Of a DNA stretch of 64,000 nucleotides, positions 40,140 to 51,391 are shown in pieces. The position numbers and the translations under genes are program-made. Origin of the DNA: Candidatus Thiodubiliella endoseptemdiera (lineage in GTDB: Bacteria > Pseudomonadota > Gammaproteobacteria > PS1 > Pseudothioglobaceae); contig JACCHT010000001.1 of assembly GCA_013416635.1 (NCBI GenBank), positions 992,001 to 1,056,000 on the forward strand, given 5' to 3'. The number at the start of each line of letters is the position of its first letter. Position 1 is the stretch's first letter. The notes beneath the pieces are model-generated. The model worked only from the letters and a program-made list of their open reading frames with translations. It was not told where the DNA came from and did not search any database.

Positions 40140-40578
40140 ATGCTAGAAATCAAAGACACGCCAAAGATTAGTCACCCTTCAAGCAAGGGGCGCGATATTT
40201 CTTACCCAATTTTAGAGCGTAATAAAACACCTGATTATATAGATGGTGCCTTTCAGATGGGATTGTTAGATCGTTTTGAAACAAAAGAATTCGACCACAA
40301 TAAACCTGATTTTACTTTTATTGATTTATTTGCAGGTATTGGTGGTTTTCATCTAGCGGCTTCAAATTTAGGTGGAAAATGTGTTTTTGCTAGTGAGTGT
40401 GACGACAATGCCCGTAAAACTTATGAAGTAAACTTTCTAAAACACAATAAAGATTTATTCTATTCGAGACCTTTGCAGGTGACATTACTGAAGTTGATGA
40501 AAAAGACATTCCCAGTTTTGATTTTTTATTTGCTGGGTTTCCTCGTCAGTCTTTTTTCAAAGGCAATTATTACAAAGA
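40140..40578 (+). pseudogene. C5-cytosine DNA methyltransferase remnant
   Basis: The first 110 residues carry SAM-binding motif I, FIDLFAGIGGFHLAASNLGG, and FASECDDNARKTYEVNF, as in type II cytosine-C5 methylases. The frame then shifts at 40469-40471. With one extra C it continues RPFAGDITEVDEKDIPSFDF and LFAGFPRQSF. The catalytic PCQ reads PRQ (CGT for a cysteine codon), and the gene stops 13 codons later, lacking the whole target-recognition half. It is therefore dead on three counts. It is the first gene of a decayed restriction-modification island. Confidence 0.85.
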
Positions 40579-40593
40579 CTCTGAGGTGAAATA

Positions 40594-41094
40594 ATGGATA
40601 ATTTGGTAGAACCCTTAGATTACACAACAGCTGATATTTCCAAAATTATTAAAAAAGAGGCAAAATTAAATAAATGGCAAGCGATTAAATTTGATTTAAA
40701 TGTTATCACAGACAGTCTTGATAACTTAAATTTTGTAATTGACACTTATGCATGTTTATCAGATACCGTCATAGAGATTATGGCAAGTATGTGGCAGAAT
40801 TTTGAACACAGGGGAATATATAGGACATTAAATATCACTGTTAATAGCAAAGAAATCTTAGACACTCTCAGAAATGAGTTAGTGGAAATGGATATTGATT
40901 GCTATTTGTTTGGCGATATAGCGAACGATTGCAATGGCTATGTTTTTATGCGAGTTCAGTTTGACCACGGCAATCCAATACATTTAAGAAAATTAAAAGC
41001 GTTAAAGATTATTGATAAAATATCGAAAATTAACTTTGATATAATTGAATTTAACTTACCTAATGAAGATTGGAACGAGGAGAACTGGCTTTGA
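40594..41094 (+). CDS. Hypothetical protein in R-M island
   Basis: The 166-residue acidic protein has no membrane segment or motif I recognise. It has mixed alpha/beta character (IYRTLNITVNSKEILDTL, then DIDCYLFGDIANDC) and ends NEDWNEENWL. Its TGA overlaps the TTG start of the next gene. Position between a methylase remnant and a DUF3883 protein suggests a subunit or accessory protein of the same restriction system, which is inference. Confidence 0.7.
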   Translation: MDNLVEPLDYTTADISKIIKKEAKLNKWQAIKFDLNVITDSLDNLNFVIDTYACLSDTVIEIMASMWQNFEHRGIYRTLNITVNSKEILDTLRNELVEMDIDCYLFGDIANDCNGYVFMRVQFDHGNPIHLRKLKALKIIDKISKINFDIIEFNLPNEDWNEENWL

Positions 41095-42020
41095 AAAGGG
41101 TGGAAGAATTAGGTGGTATTTTAAAAAGCAAATATGATGATGCCCTACAAGACGAGAAAGTTACACAAATTTACTTATTTTCTATTATTTATGCAGAAGA
41201 AATACGACAAAATCACTATCGTATTTCAGAAATTGTTAAACACTCAACTATTAGTCAATCTTTTAAAACTGAGGTATCTAAAGGTATCAAACTAGCAAAA
41301 TATGTAGAAATTAGAGATAATAATGGCTCCCTAAATACAAAAAACTTTACAGAGTTAGGGCAAATATTGAAGTCAATGTATGAGAATTCTATCAAAACAG
41401 AAGCAACAACTGCAGTGCGTTTATTTGGCATTAAATATGCATTAGAAATTAATAATTGTGCGTATTCAACTGCAACCATAACTATTGCAGCAGGGCTTTC
41501 GAAAAATTACGCTGTCGAAATATCAAAAGGCATTAAGTTGGCAAAATATGTTAAATGCAGGTCAATTGTAGATGAAGAATTCAATACACACAAAATTACC
41601 AATGAAATCAGCAAACCTATTATTCAATCAAAATTTAAAAAATTACAAGAAACAGGCTTAAAGGCAGAAACTTATTTTATAAATAATTACAATGATATTA
41701 ATATATTCAAAGGTGGAAAATTACAAGATGCTAGACTTTTTGGTGACGGTTATGATTTTCAAATAGATATTAATAATGGATTCTATTTGGCAGAAGTTAA
41801 AGGCATCAAAGAAAACAAAGGCAGGTTTAGGTTAACTGAAAATGAATATCAAAAAGCAGCAGAGTATAAAAACGATTATATTGTTACACTGGTATTAAAT
41901 TTAGACAAAATACCAAGGTTTTTACAAGTAGAAAATCCAATAAAAAATTTAAAATTTAAAGAAAGAAAAGTTAGTGCTAAAATTACAAAAGAGTATCATT
42001 TAATTGACAACATTAGTTAA
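41091..42020 (+). CDS. DUF3883-domain protein, likely restriction endonuclease or nuclease-associated
   Basis: About 309 residues. The N-terminal 170 contain two similar repeats (GGILKSKYDDALQDEKVTQI and GQILKSMYENSIKTEATTAV), each followed by a helix ending in KGIKLAKYV. The C-terminal part is DUF3883-like: KAETYFINNY, DARLFGDGYDFQIDI and FYLAEVKGIKENKG, in which the D...E-x-K arrangement resembles the PD-(D/E)xK nuclease core. I chose the TTG at 41091, with GAGGAG upstream and TTGA overlap with the previous stop; no ATG is near. It may be orphaned, since its methylase is broken. Confidence 0.72.
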   Translation: MKRVEELGGILKSKYDDALQDEKVTQIYLFSIIYAEEIRQNHYRISEIVKHSTISQSFKTEVSKGIKLAKYVEIRDNNGSLNTKNFTELGQILKSMYENSIKTEATTAVRLFGIKYALEINNCAYSTATITIAAGLSKNYAVEISKGIKLAKYVKCRSIVDEEFNTHKITNEISKPIIQSKFKKLQETGLKAETYFINNYNDINIFKGGKLQDARLFGDGYDFQIDINNGFYLAEVKGIKENKGRFRLTENEYQKAAEYKNDYIVTLVLNLDKIPRFLQVENPIKNLKFKERKVSAKITKEYHLIDNIS

Positions 42021-42108
42021 TAATAAGAATAATTTACCGATTAAATTTTACTTGGAATATAAAATTAAACAACAATTTCAATTGTCAAAACACTTGCCAA
42101 TATAAACA

Positions 42109-42269
42109 GAGACCTTTGCATAAATATGAATAATCATCAAAACGCCATCTTTCATCAAATTACAAACTTTTTAAAAACACCCTTAGCCCTGCTAGGAGTG
42201 GATTTAAAAAATTTCCAATTTAATAAAATCTGTCATTTTGCTAATCATCCCTATTTATGCAAAGGTCTC
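42109..42269 (-). mobile_element. MITE copy 7 (161 bp)
   Basis: The copy has perfect 18-bp terminal repeats and a perfect 5-bp target duplication, AAACA on both sides. It is inserted within the decayed restriction-modification island between the DUF3883 gene and a 3' gene fragment. Confidence 0.97.
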
Positions 42270-42338
42270 AAACAAAATAAAAGGTTCAATTGATTTAGAT
42301 TTGTAGTTTGAACAAAAAGAAGCTCTATGAATATTTAA

Positions 42339-42743
42339 AGACTCACGATATTAACTAAAATAATTGACAATGATAAAACTAATATTGATAGAGCAATAGA
42401 AAAATATCAGAAAATTTGGTACATCGCTTTTTCTCATAGCACAACCAAAGATGCGACAATAGGCGGCGAAGTAACAAAGTTTTGGAATGATGCTATTAAT
42501 GCAAAAATAAAAAGAATTGGCAAAGGGAAATTTAAAGAACAAGGCAGTTATTTAGGAAAAATAAAAAATTCAGTACAATTAGATAATTTTGTGGTACTAG
42601 AGATAAATCAATTTAATCGGCAATATTTAGTTGATTTTAAGCAAGGTAGAAATAGCGATGGAAAGCCAAGAAACATAAAAATATCAATCAAAAAAGAAGA
42701 TATAAAGAACGATAATTTTGCAATTTACCGACAAAAACTATAA
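42339..42743 (+). pseudogene. 3' fragment of an unidentified gene in the R-M island
   Basis: An open stretch of about 134 codons runs from a stop at 42336-42338 to a TAA at 42741-42743 without a usable start codon. It reads IDRAIEKYQKIWYIAFSHS, TIGGEVTKFWNDAINAKIK and VLEINQFNRQYLVDFKQGRN. The composition is lysine- and asparagine-rich like its neighbours. I do not recognise the family. It is probably the C-terminal part of a restriction-related protein whose front was lost, perhaps when the MITE 70 bp upstream arrived. Confidence 0.5.
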
Positions 42744-42755
42744 GGTATAAAGAAT

Positions 42756-43925
42756 ATGAAAAATAAAAAATTCAACACAACCGCCATCCGAGAAGGTTAT
42801 CAAACCACTAACGAGCAGGAGCATTCTGAAGCTATTTTTATGAATTCAAGTTTTAGTTTTGATTCGGCAGAGCAAGCAGCTGCACGCTTTTCTAAGGAAG
42901 AACCAGGTAATATTTATTCACGCTTTACCAATCCTACAGTAGATGCTTTTGAGAGAAAATTAGCCGCACTTGAGGGTGCAGATGGTTGTGTTGCGACCTC
43001 GAGCGGTATGGCGGCAATCTTTGCTACGATTATGGCATTGGTTAAATCGGGCGACCATATTGTGGCTTCGCGTAATATGTTTGGCACCTCGATTGTGCTA
43101 CTCAACACCATTGTTAGTAAATTTGATATTGGAGTTAGTTATGTTGATTTAAGTGATTTATCACAGTGGAAAAGTGCGGTGGCAAGTAACACAAAATTAT
43201 TCTTATTAGAAACGCCCTCTAATCCGTTGGGTGAGGTGGTGGATATTGTTGCGTTGAGCGAAATTAGCCGAGCCAATGATATTTTATTAGCGGTGGATAA
43301 TGCGATTTTATCGCCAGCGTTACAAACACCAATCAAATTAGGGGCGGATATTGTGATTCATTCAGCCACTAAATATATTGATGGGCAAGGTCGTTGCTTG
43401 GCAGGTGCAGTACTAGGCAACACAGATATTATTGAGCAAATATCTGCTTTTACCCGTGCAACTGGTCCGAGTTTGAGTGCATTTAATGCATGGATTGTGC
43501 TAAAAGGATTGGACACACTCAGTCTTAGGATGGAAGCACATTCTAAAAATGCACTCAAAGTTGCAACTTGGCTGAAAAACCAACCGCAAGTAGAAAAAGT
43601 GTACTATTTAGGTTTAGAGTCTCATCCTCATCATCAATTGGCAAAAAAACAGCAATCGGGTTTCGGCGGTATTGTTTCATTTGAAGTGGCAGGTGGCCAG
43701 GCAGCGGCATTTAAGTTAATTAATGCAACTGAAATATTTTCCATTACTGCTAATCTAGGCGATACCAAATCTACTATTACTCATCCAGCAACCACTACAC
43801 ACAGTCGTTTAAGCGATGAAGAAAAAGTCAATGCCAATATCACCGATGGCTTGATTCGACTGTCAATCGGCTTAGAGGATGCGGATGATTTAATAGCGGA
43901 TATAGATAAAGGGCTTTCGGTATAA
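42756..43925 (+). CDS. metZ: O-succinylhomoserine sulfhydrylase
   Basis: This PLP enzyme makes homocysteine directly from O-succinylhomoserine and sulfide, a sensible route for a sulfide-using bacterium. The 389 residues show the Cys/Met-metabolism fold: YSRFTNPTVDAFERKLAALEG, SSGMAAIFA, ETPSNPLGEVVDI, and PLP lysine in HSATKYIDGQGR (about residue 208). The choice of metZ over metB/metC rests on the HSATKYIDGQGR type and on the purF-metZ neighbourhood seen in pseudomonads. Confidence 0.92.
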   Translation: MKNKKFNTTAIREGYQTTNEQEHSEAIFMNSSFSFDSAEQAAARFSKEEPGNIYSRFTNPTVDAFERKLAALEGADGCVATSSGMAAIFATIMALVKSGDHIVASRNMFGTSIVLLNTIVSKFDIGVSYVDLSDLSQWKSAVASNTKLFLLETPSNPLGEVVDIVALSEISRANDILLAVDNAILSPALQTPIKLGADIVIHSATKYIDGQGRCLAGAVLGNTDIIEQISAFTRATGPSLSAFNAWIVLKGLDTLSLRMEAHSKNALKVATWLKNQPQVEKVYYLGLESHPHHQLAKKQQSGFGGIVSFEVAGGQAAAFKLINATEIFSITANLGDTKSTITHPATTTHSRLSDEEKVNANITDGLIRLSIGLEDADDLIADIDKGLSV

Positions 43926-43955
43926 TATTCAACAAATTTATAATCAATAAAAACT

Positions 43956-44465
43956 ATGCAAAATTCTTATTCTTACGAAGAGCTGATTAAATGTGGCAAC
44001 GGCGAGTTATTCGGTTCAGGTAATGCACAATTGCCAAAACCGCCAATGCTGATGTTTGATAGAGTGATAGAAATCAATAAAGAAGGTGGGAAATTTGGCA
44101 AGGGTGAGATTATTGCTGAGTTAGATATTAAGCCGGAGTTGTGGTTTTTTGATTGTCATTTTAATGAAGACCCAGTGATGCCAGGTTGCCTTGGTATTGA
44201 CGCAATGTGGCAATTGATTGGTTTTTACTTGGGATGGTTAGGAGGCCCTGGTCGTGGTCGCGCACTAGGTGCTGGTGATATTAAATTTACCGGTCAAGTA
44301 TTACCGAATGCTAAAAAAGTTGTTTACAGAATTAATTTATCGCGCGTAATCGAACGCAAACTTTATATGGGTGTTGGCGATGCAACGATGGAAGTGGATG
44401 GTAAAGTAATTTACGAAGCTGCCAACTTGAAAGTTGGATTGTTTACTGACACCAGCAAAATGTAA
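43956..44465 (+). CDS. fabA: 3-hydroxydecanoyl-ACP dehydratase/isomerase
   Basis: FabA dehydrates 3-hydroxydecanoyl-ACP and isomerises the double bond, starting unsaturated fatty acid synthesis. The 169 residues contain the active-site motif [20 protein letters not shown] (about 68-87) with catalytic His, and [17 protein letters not shown]. The TAA overlaps the fabB ATG (TAATG form), so FabA and FabB are coupled. Confidence 0.97.
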   Translation: MQNSYSYEELIKCGNGELFGSGNAQLPKPPMLMFDRVIEINKEGGKFGKGEIIAELDIKPELWFFDCHFNEDPVMPGCLGIDAMWQLIGFYLGWLGGPGRGRALGAGDIKFTGQVLPNAKKVVYRINLSRVIERKLYMGVGDATMEVDGKVIYEAANLKVGLFTDTSKM

Positions 44466-45682
44466 TGAATAGAGTTGTTATTACAGGAATGGGCATCGTT
44501 TCAAGTTTGGGTGCGAATTGTAACGAAGTTTTAGAGTCTTTAAAAACTGCCAAATCAGGCATTAAATTCGATGAAAAATATGCGGAATTGGGGCTTAGGT
44601 CGCATGTGTCTGGTCAGGTTGCTGAGGTGGATAGTAGTGAAATCATTGATAGAAAAATGAAACGCTTTATGGCAGATGCAGCCATTTATAATGCCATTGC
44701 TTTGGACGAAGCTATCAAGCAATCTGGGTTAACCGATGCACAGGTTTCTCACGAACGCACAGGACTGATTATGGGTTCTGGCGGGGCATCTAACCAAAAT
44801 GTGGTTGAGGCTGCTGATATTTTAAGAGAAAAAGGTATTAAACGCGTTGGCCCATATCGTGTACCACGCACTATGGGTTCAACTACCTCTGCTTGTCTAT
44901 CTACCCTGTTCAAAATCAAAGGTATTAACTATTCAATTAGCTCTGCTTGTTCGACCAGTGCACATTGTATTGGTAATGCGATGGAACAAATTCAACTCGG
45001 CAAACAAGATGTGGTATTTGCAGGAGGTGGTGAAGAATTAAATTGGTCGTTGACTATGCTATTTGATGCGATGGGTGCGTTGTCTTCTAAATACAATGAA
45101 GCCCCTGAGCAAGCCTCCCGTGCTTTTGATACAGAACGAGATGGCTTTGTTATCTCGGGTGGTGGCGGTGCTTTGGTATTAGAGTCACTAGAACACGCCG
45201 AGGCACGAGGGGCAACGATTCTTGCAGAATTAACAGGTTACGGTGCCACTTCTGACGGTTATGATATGGTTGCACCATCAGGCGAAGGTGCTAAACGCTG
45301 TATGCAACTTGCCATTTCAACTGTTAACGGTCCAATTGATTATATCAATGCACACGGGACTTCAACACCTGTTGGTGACGCCAAAGAATTAGGTGCAATT
45401 AAAGCAGTGTTTGGTGATGAGATCCCCAATGTTGGCTCAACTAAATCACTTTCTGGCCATGCACTTGGTGCTGCAGGGGTGAATGAATCTATCTATTCAT
45501 TATTGATGCTAGAAAATAATTTTATGGCAGAATCGGTGAATATCGATACCTTGGACGAAGCCGCCGACGGTGTGCCAATCGTGCAAGCAACAACGGTGCA
45601 ATCACTCAATCGAGTAATGTCTAATAGTTTTGGCTTTGGTGGTACGAATGCTTGTTTGGTGTTTGAAAAGTTTAAAAAATAA
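44465..45682 (+). CDS. fabB: Beta-ketoacyl-ACP synthase I
   Basis: FabB elongates unsaturated acyl chains. The 405 residues have the catalytic Cys in [18 protein letters not shown] (about 160-177) and the two histidines in [14 protein letters not shown] (about 296-309) and [16 protein letters not shown] (about 327-342). It ends [16 protein letters not shown]. Full length. Convergent with the DUF4389 gene, 2 bp away. Confidence 0.97.
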   Translation: MNRVVITGMGIVSSLGANCNEVLESLKTAKSGIKFDEKYAELGLRSHVSGQVAEVDSSEIIDRKMKRFMADAAIYNAIALDEAIKQSGLTDAQVSHERTGLIMGSGGASNQNVVEAADILREKGIKRVGPYRVPRTMGSTTSACLSTLFKIKGINYSISSACSTSAHCIGNAMEQIQLGKQDVVFAGGGEELNWSLTMLFDAMGALSSKYNEAPEQASRAFDTERDGFVISGGGGALVLESLEHAEARGATILAELTGYGATSDGYDMVAPSGEGAKRCMQLAISTVNGPIDYINAHGTSTPVGDAKELGAIKAVFGDEIPNVGSTKSLSGHALGAAGVNESIYSLLMLENNFMAESVNIDTLDEAADGVPIVQATTVQSLNRVMSNSFGFGGTNACLVFEKFKK

Positions 45683-45684
45683 AC

Positions 45685-46305
45685 TTAGGGTTTGCCATTA
45701 AATGGTGGATATTTATCGGTGATTAGTAATATTGCGTAAGCACTTACTCTGAAGTTATAACGCAGAAATCCAACCAAAAAATTAAACAATGTTTCTGGCA
45801 TTTTCCCCATAATTAGCACAGTCAGCCAGATAACAGGTGATAGCACAAATATAGCGGCGTATATTACTATCAATATTAAAAAATGCGGGGCAGCTAATAG
45901 CCATTTAATCAATGGTAAATACCGATTTAGCTCTTTCTTCACATCGGGATATTTTAAAACCAACCCAATATCTTGCTCTTCATCAACTGATGGATACTTA
46001 TCCGTTAATAACATTGAATACGCTAAAATTCTATAACTAAGTTTACTTAACTCACAAACCCAATCAAACCACCATTTTGGATATTTTCCTCTAACAACAA
46101 TCATCAACATAATGGGTAGAAACAAAAAACCACCACCTACTTGCAATGCATTAGAATTATTACCTTCCACTAAAAATCCTGAAAGTAAAGCGATAATTAG
46201 AGCAGCAGGAATAACCAACAATAAACGAAAAAATACAGTAACTCGATTAGAACTGTCATTGTATTTAATATTTAATTGTGCTGGATAATTTGTATTATCT
46301 GACAT
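45685..46305 (-). CDS. DUF4389 family membrane protein
   Basis: The 206-residue protein has four hydrophobic helices in two pairs (about 24-44, 55-70, 128-152 and 160-180), interrupted by DKYPS and DKYPPF repeats typical of DUF4389. It is a lipid-droplet- or lipase-adjacent membrane family of unknown role. Both the N-terminal half (LLLTDKYPSVDEE) and the C-terminal half (LLITDKYPPFNGKP) end with the same motif, which suggests an internal duplication. A MITE sits 34 bp upstream of its start. Confidence 0.82.
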   Translation of the reverse strand: MSDNTNYPAQLNIKYNDSSNRVTVFFRLLLVIPAALIIALLSGFLVEGNNSNALQVGGGFLFLPIMLMIVVRGKYPKWWFDWVCELSKLSYRILAYSMLLTDKYPSVDEEQDIGLVLKYPDVKKELNRYLPLIKWLLAAPHFLILIVIYAAIFVLSPVIWLTVLIMGKMPETLFNFLVGFLRYNFRVSAYAILLITDKYPPFNGKP

Positions 46306-46339
46306 ATTTCCTCTGTAGGTTTATTGATTTTCAAATATT

Positions 46340-46500
46340 GAGACCTTTGCATAAATAGGGATGATTAGCAAAATGACAGATTTTATTAAATTGGAAATTT
46401 TTTAAATCCACTCCTAGCAGGGCTAAGGGTGTTTTTAAAAAGTTTGTAATTTGATGAAAGATGGCGTTTTGATGATTATTCATATTTATGCAAAGGTCTC
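46340..46500 (+). mobile_element. MITE copy 8 (161 bp)
   Basis: The copy has perfect 18-bp terminal repeats. It lies between the divergent-side start of DUF4389 and the end of secF, 12 bp after the secF stop. Flanks ATATT/ATTAT do not make a clean duplication. Confidence 0.95.
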
Positions 46501-46512
46501 ATTATAACACGA

Positions 46513-47433
46513 CTAAGGGCGGTTATCGATTGCTTGCTCTTCTTTTTCTGATGGTAATAAATCTTCCTTGCTAATGCCCAGTGCCAAAATCATTGTGCTT
46601 GCCACATAGATTGAAGAATAAGTACCAATCACCACACCAATCAACAATGCCAATGCAAAACTATGAATAGTTTCACCACCAAGGTAGAACAATGCCACCA
46701 ATACCAATAAAGTAGTAACTGAGGTCATAATCGTTCTAGAAAGCGTTTGGTTGAGTGCGCCACTCACAATCTTTGTGGGGTCTGTATGGCGAGTTGATAG
46801 GAAATTTTCACGAATACGGTCAAATACCACAATCGTATCATTCAGTGAATAACCAATTACCGCCAAAATCGCTGCCAATACGGTCAAATCAAATTCTATT
46901 TGCAGAATTGAAAAGATACCTAGGGTAATAATAACATCGTGGATAAGAGCTGAGATTGAACCCAAGGCAAAGCGATATTCAAACCGAAATGCCACATAAA
47001 TTAAAATACCAATTAATGCATATAGCATCGCCAAACCACCATCATTGGCCAGTTCTTCACCCACTTTAGGGCCGACAAATTCCACACGACGGATATCCAC
47101 ACCATACCCTAATAAATGGATAATTTTAGAGCTGAGTTTTGCACTGGAAATAGCCTGTGGTTCAAGACGGATTAAGATTTCTTTGGTTGAGCCAAAATAC
47201 TGCACATTGACACCCTTGAAATCTGCATCATTTAGCACCTTTCTAATATCTGCCAAATTTGCATCTTGCTGATAACCCACTTCAAGTAAAGTACCGCCTG
47301 TGAAGTCAATGCCAAATTTTAAGCCATTCGTTGTTAATGAAAATATTGAAACAATAATCAACAACAGCGAAAAAATAATTGAGTAAGTACGCTTGCCAAC
47401 AAAGTCAATCGTAGGAATATTTAATGCCTTCAT
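46513..47433 (-). CDS. secF: Protein translocase subunit SecF
   Basis: SecF works with SecD to pull exported proteins out on the periplasmic side, using the proton gradient. The 306 residues have the first helix (SIIFSLLLIIVSIFSL), the periplasmic FGIDFTGGTLLEVGY, and a cluster of five membrane helices with the VIGYSLNDTIVVFDRIREN signature (about 190-210). Its ATG overlaps the secD stop (ATGA), giving the usual yajC-secD-secF order. Confidence 0.97.
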   Translation of the reverse strand: MKALNIPTIDFVGKRTYSIIFSLLLIIVSIFSLTTNGLKFGIDFTGGTLLEVGYQQDANLADIRKVLNDADFKGVNVQYFGSTKEILIRLEPQAISSAKLSSKIIHLLGYGVDIRRVEFVGPKVGEELANDGGLAMLYALIGILIYVAFRFEYRFALGSISALIHDVIITLGIFSILQIEFDLTVLAAILAVIGYSLNDTIVVFDRIRENFLSTRHTDPTKIVSGALNQTLSRTIMTSVTTLLVLVALFYLGGETIHSFALALLIGVVIGTYSSIYVASTMILALGISKEDLLPSEKEEQAIDNRP

Positions 47434-49283
47434 ATTGATAACCCCTGTATTTTTTTACCACCGTAAATCTTATTGATAATTGCTCTTGAGACAATAATCG
47501 CCGTGAACATCGAAGTAATGATACCAATGGACAAAGTAATAGCAAAACCTTTAATCGGCCCCGTGCCAAAACTGAATAACACTAATGCAGCAATCAGCGT
47601 AGTAATATTCGCATCTGCAATCGTCAACACCGCTTTATCATAACCGCTAGAAATGGCTTTTTGGATGTTGCTATCTACTCCCAACTCTTCCTTGATACGC
47701 TCAAAAATCAACACATTCGCATCAACTGCCATACCTACCGTTAAAACGATACCCGCAATACCCGGTAAAGTGAGTGTTGCTTGCAGCAATGATAATACGG
47801 CTACAATCATTACTAGATTTAAGGTCAATGCTACATTGGCTACCATGCCAAATACACGATAACGAAATGCCATAAACAATAAGACCAATACAAAACCCAC
47901 AATCACACTCAATACCCCTTTGGCAATATTATCTGCACCAAGACTTGGACCAATGGTGCGCTCTTCAACAATCTCAATCGGTGCTGAAAGCGAACCTGCT
48001 CTGAGCAATAACGCCAAGTTGCGTGCTTCACGGGCACTGTCAATACCAGTGATTTGGAAACGCGATGAGAAAGTGCCTTGAATAGTGGCTGCATTAATGA
48101 TGTCTTTCGTTGTTGTGCGTTTTTTAACAATTTTTTCACCTTTGCGTATCGTCTCTACCTTATTTTCAATAAAAACAACTGCCATACGATGGTTCACATA
48201 TTTCTTTGTTGTATCTAACATTGCACGACCACCAGCATTATCCAAAGTGATATTGACTTGTGGCGTGCTGCTTTCTTGGTCAATACCAGACGCCGCACCC
48301 GTGATATTTTCACCTGTTGCAATCACTCTGCTTTTTAACAACAAAGGTCTGCCGTCTTTAAAATAATACAATTTTGAGCCAATCGGCGATCTGCCCGATT
48401 GAACCGCTATTTGCGGGTCATTTTCTTCATCCACCAATCTAAATTCCAGCGTTGCTACTGCGCCTAAAATCTCTTTGGCTCTTGCAGTATCTTGTACCCC
48501 TGGCAACTGCACCACAATACGCTCTAAACCCTGTTGCTGAATAATTGGCTCTGCCACACCCAACTCATTCACTCGGTTTCTTAGCGTGGTCATATTTTGC
48601 TTTAATGCATTGCTTTTAGCTTGTTTTTTGGCATTGTCACTAATACCGACAAAAACCATCAACGCCTCTTCATTATCGCTGTCTAAAATAACCAAATCAT
48701 TTAACTCGGATTTAATAATTTTTAATACTTTGGGTTTTGACTCAAGTGTTTTAAGGCGGATAGCAATATAATCGTCCTGCTTTTTAATACTCTTATACAA
48801 ACGCTCAGTGCGTAACAATGTGCGTAACTCATTATAGTATTTATCCATTGACATTAACAATACCGAATGCATATCTACCTCTAATAAGAAATGCACTCCA
48901 CCACGCAAATCCAACCCTAACGACATCGCCTTACCACCTAAACCAGTCAGCCAAGAAGGCACTGAAGGGGCAAGATTAAGGGCAACGACGAAATTGCGAC
49001 CCAATCCTGTTTTAAGGTAATCATTGGCAGAAAGTTGACTGGCATTGTCTTTAAAACGCACCAAAATACGCCGACCCGATAAAGTGGCCGACTTATAATT
49101 AACGCCCTTGGCATTTAAAGTGCTTGTAACTTTGTTTAAATCAGTCTCGGTAATCATCTTATCCCCAGCACTCGACACTTGCACCGCCAAATCTGCACCA
49201 AAAATATTGGGCAAAGCGTATAAAGCAGAAAGCAACAAGAAAAAGCCAATCAGTGTATTTTTTAATGTTGAATATTGATTCAT
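47430..49283 (-). CDS. secD: Protein translocase subunit SecD
   Basis: SecD is the partner of SecF in the SecDF-YajC complex. The 617 residues have a first helix (TLIGFFLLLSALYALPN), GLDLRGGVHFLLEVDM (about 132-147), a long periplasmic part, and five C-terminal helices with AVDANVLIFERIKEELG (about 525-541). Full length. yajC lies upstream in the same direction. Confidence 0.97.
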   Translation of the reverse strand: MNQYSTLKNTLIGFFLLLSALYALPNIFGADLAVQVSSAGDKMITETDLNKVTSTLNAKGVNYKSATLSGRRILVRFKDNASQLSANDYLKTGLGRNFVVALNLAPSVPSWLTGLGGKAMSLGLDLRGGVHFLLEVDMHSVLLMSMDKYYNELRTLLRTERLYKSIKKQDDYIAIRLKTLESKPKVLKIIKSELNDLVILDSDNEEALMVFVGISDNAKKQAKSNALKQNMTTLRNRVNELGVAEPIIQQQGLERIVVQLPGVQDTARAKEILGAVATLEFRLVDEENDPQIAVQSGRSPIGSKLYYFKDGRPLLLKSRVIATGENITGAASGIDQESSTPQVNITLDNAGGRAMLDTTKKYVNHRMAVVFIENKVETIRKGEKIVKKRTTTKDIINAATIQGTFSSRFQITGIDSAREARNLALLLRAGSLSAPIEIVEERTIGPSLGADNIAKGVLSVIVGFVLVLLFMAFRYRVFGMVANVALTLNLVMIVAVLSLLQATLTLPGIAGIVLTVGMAVDANVLIFERIKEELGVDSNIQKAISSGYDKAVLTIADANITTLIAALVLFSFGTGPIKGFAITLSIGIITSMFTAIIVSRAIINKIYGGKKIQGLSI

Positions 49284-49339
49284 TTTTTTACTGTAAGAGG
49301 TTCAACTTCTTACAACCTTTATAGTGGATTAAATAATGG

Positions 49340-49684
49340 TTAAATAGCGGCACTGCCTTTGGGCAATTTTTGATTGATGCCTTGTTTTTGCACTTTGATA
49401 GCAACGCCTACGGCAATTTCAATGATAGCAAAAGATTCATCAACCGATTTTACAACACCAATAGTGCCGCCATTTGTAACCACTTCATCACCTGCTTTTA
49501 AGTCTGCCAATAAGGTTTTATGGTCTTTGGCGCGTTTTTGCTGTGGACGAATTAACAAAAAGTAGAAAATGATAAATAATAATACGATGGGTATTAAATC
49601 CCCCAAACCGCCCAAACCTGATACTACCCCAGTTGCCTCACCTTCTGCAAATGCGGGTGTGATGATTAAATCTAATAAACTCAT
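49340..49684 (-). CDS. yajC: Sec translocase auxiliary subunit YajC
   Basis: YajC is a single-span membrane partner of SecDF. I chose the ATG at 49684 (MSLLDLIITPAFAEGEA), giving about 114 residues; the open frame further upstream has no good start and runs into serS. The membrane helix LGDLIPIVLLFIIFYFLLIRP (about 29-49) is followed by QQKRAKDHKTLLADLKAGDE and VVTNGGTIG, the family signature. GGAG is located just ahead of the start. Confidence 0.94.
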   Translation of the reverse strand: MSLLDLIITPAFAEGEATGVVSGLGGLGDLIPIVLLFIIFYFLLIRPQQKRAKDHKTLLADLKAGDEVVTNGGTIGVVKSVDESFAIIEIAVGVAIKVQKQGINQKLPKGSAAI

Positions 49685-49712
49685 TGTTTTTTCTCCTATA
49701 TAAAAAAATTGA

Positions 49713-51017
<1,305 letters not shown>

Positions 51018-51079
51018 TTATATAAAAGGAATACTGTCAAATTTAGTATTCACTCAAAAATTTATCAAGGAATTATACT

Positions 51080-51367
51080 ATGTTCAACTCATTTTCGGGC
51101 GACGATGCTTGTAAACTCTTAGCCAATGGCGCTCAATTAGTCGATGTTCGTTCAACTTCTGAATTTGCACAAGGTGCTTTACCAAATGCTGTCAATTTAC
51201 CCCTGCAATCTGTGATGAATGCTAAAAATATTCTTGACGAAAACAAAGCCATCATCTTATACTGCGTTAGTGGTGCTCGCTCTGCAACTGCCAAAAACTA
51301 TCTATTGCAAATGGGTTTTGATAATGTAAACGATTTAGGTTCATTTAAAAACTACAATTGCGACTAA
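51080..51367 (+). CDS. Small rhodanese-domain protein
   Basis: The 95-residue single rhodanese domain (PspE/GlpE size) has LVDVRSTSEFAQGALPNAVN and the active loop CVSGARSAT (about residues 74-82) with the persulfide-forming cysteine. No signal peptide is visible. Divergent from serS, 80 bp away, with AAGGAAT ahead of the ATG. It is the second rhodanese of the window and unrelated in position to the one at 10696. Confidence 0.9.
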   Translation: MFNSFSGDDACKLLANGAQLVDVRSTSEFAQGALPNAVNLPLQSVMNAKNILDENKAIILYCVSGARSATAKNYLLQMGFDNVNDLGSFKNYNCD

Positions 51368-51391
51368 GTTATTTTTTGTTAAAATCTCGTT

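Noticed and set aside
40466-40477. GAGACCTTTGCA inside the methylase remnant, identical to the first 12 bases of the MITE end
   Set aside because: Restoring one C gives a sensible methylase reading (RPFAGDITEV), so the match is explained by coding sequence plus a one-base loss. No second end or target duplication is present.
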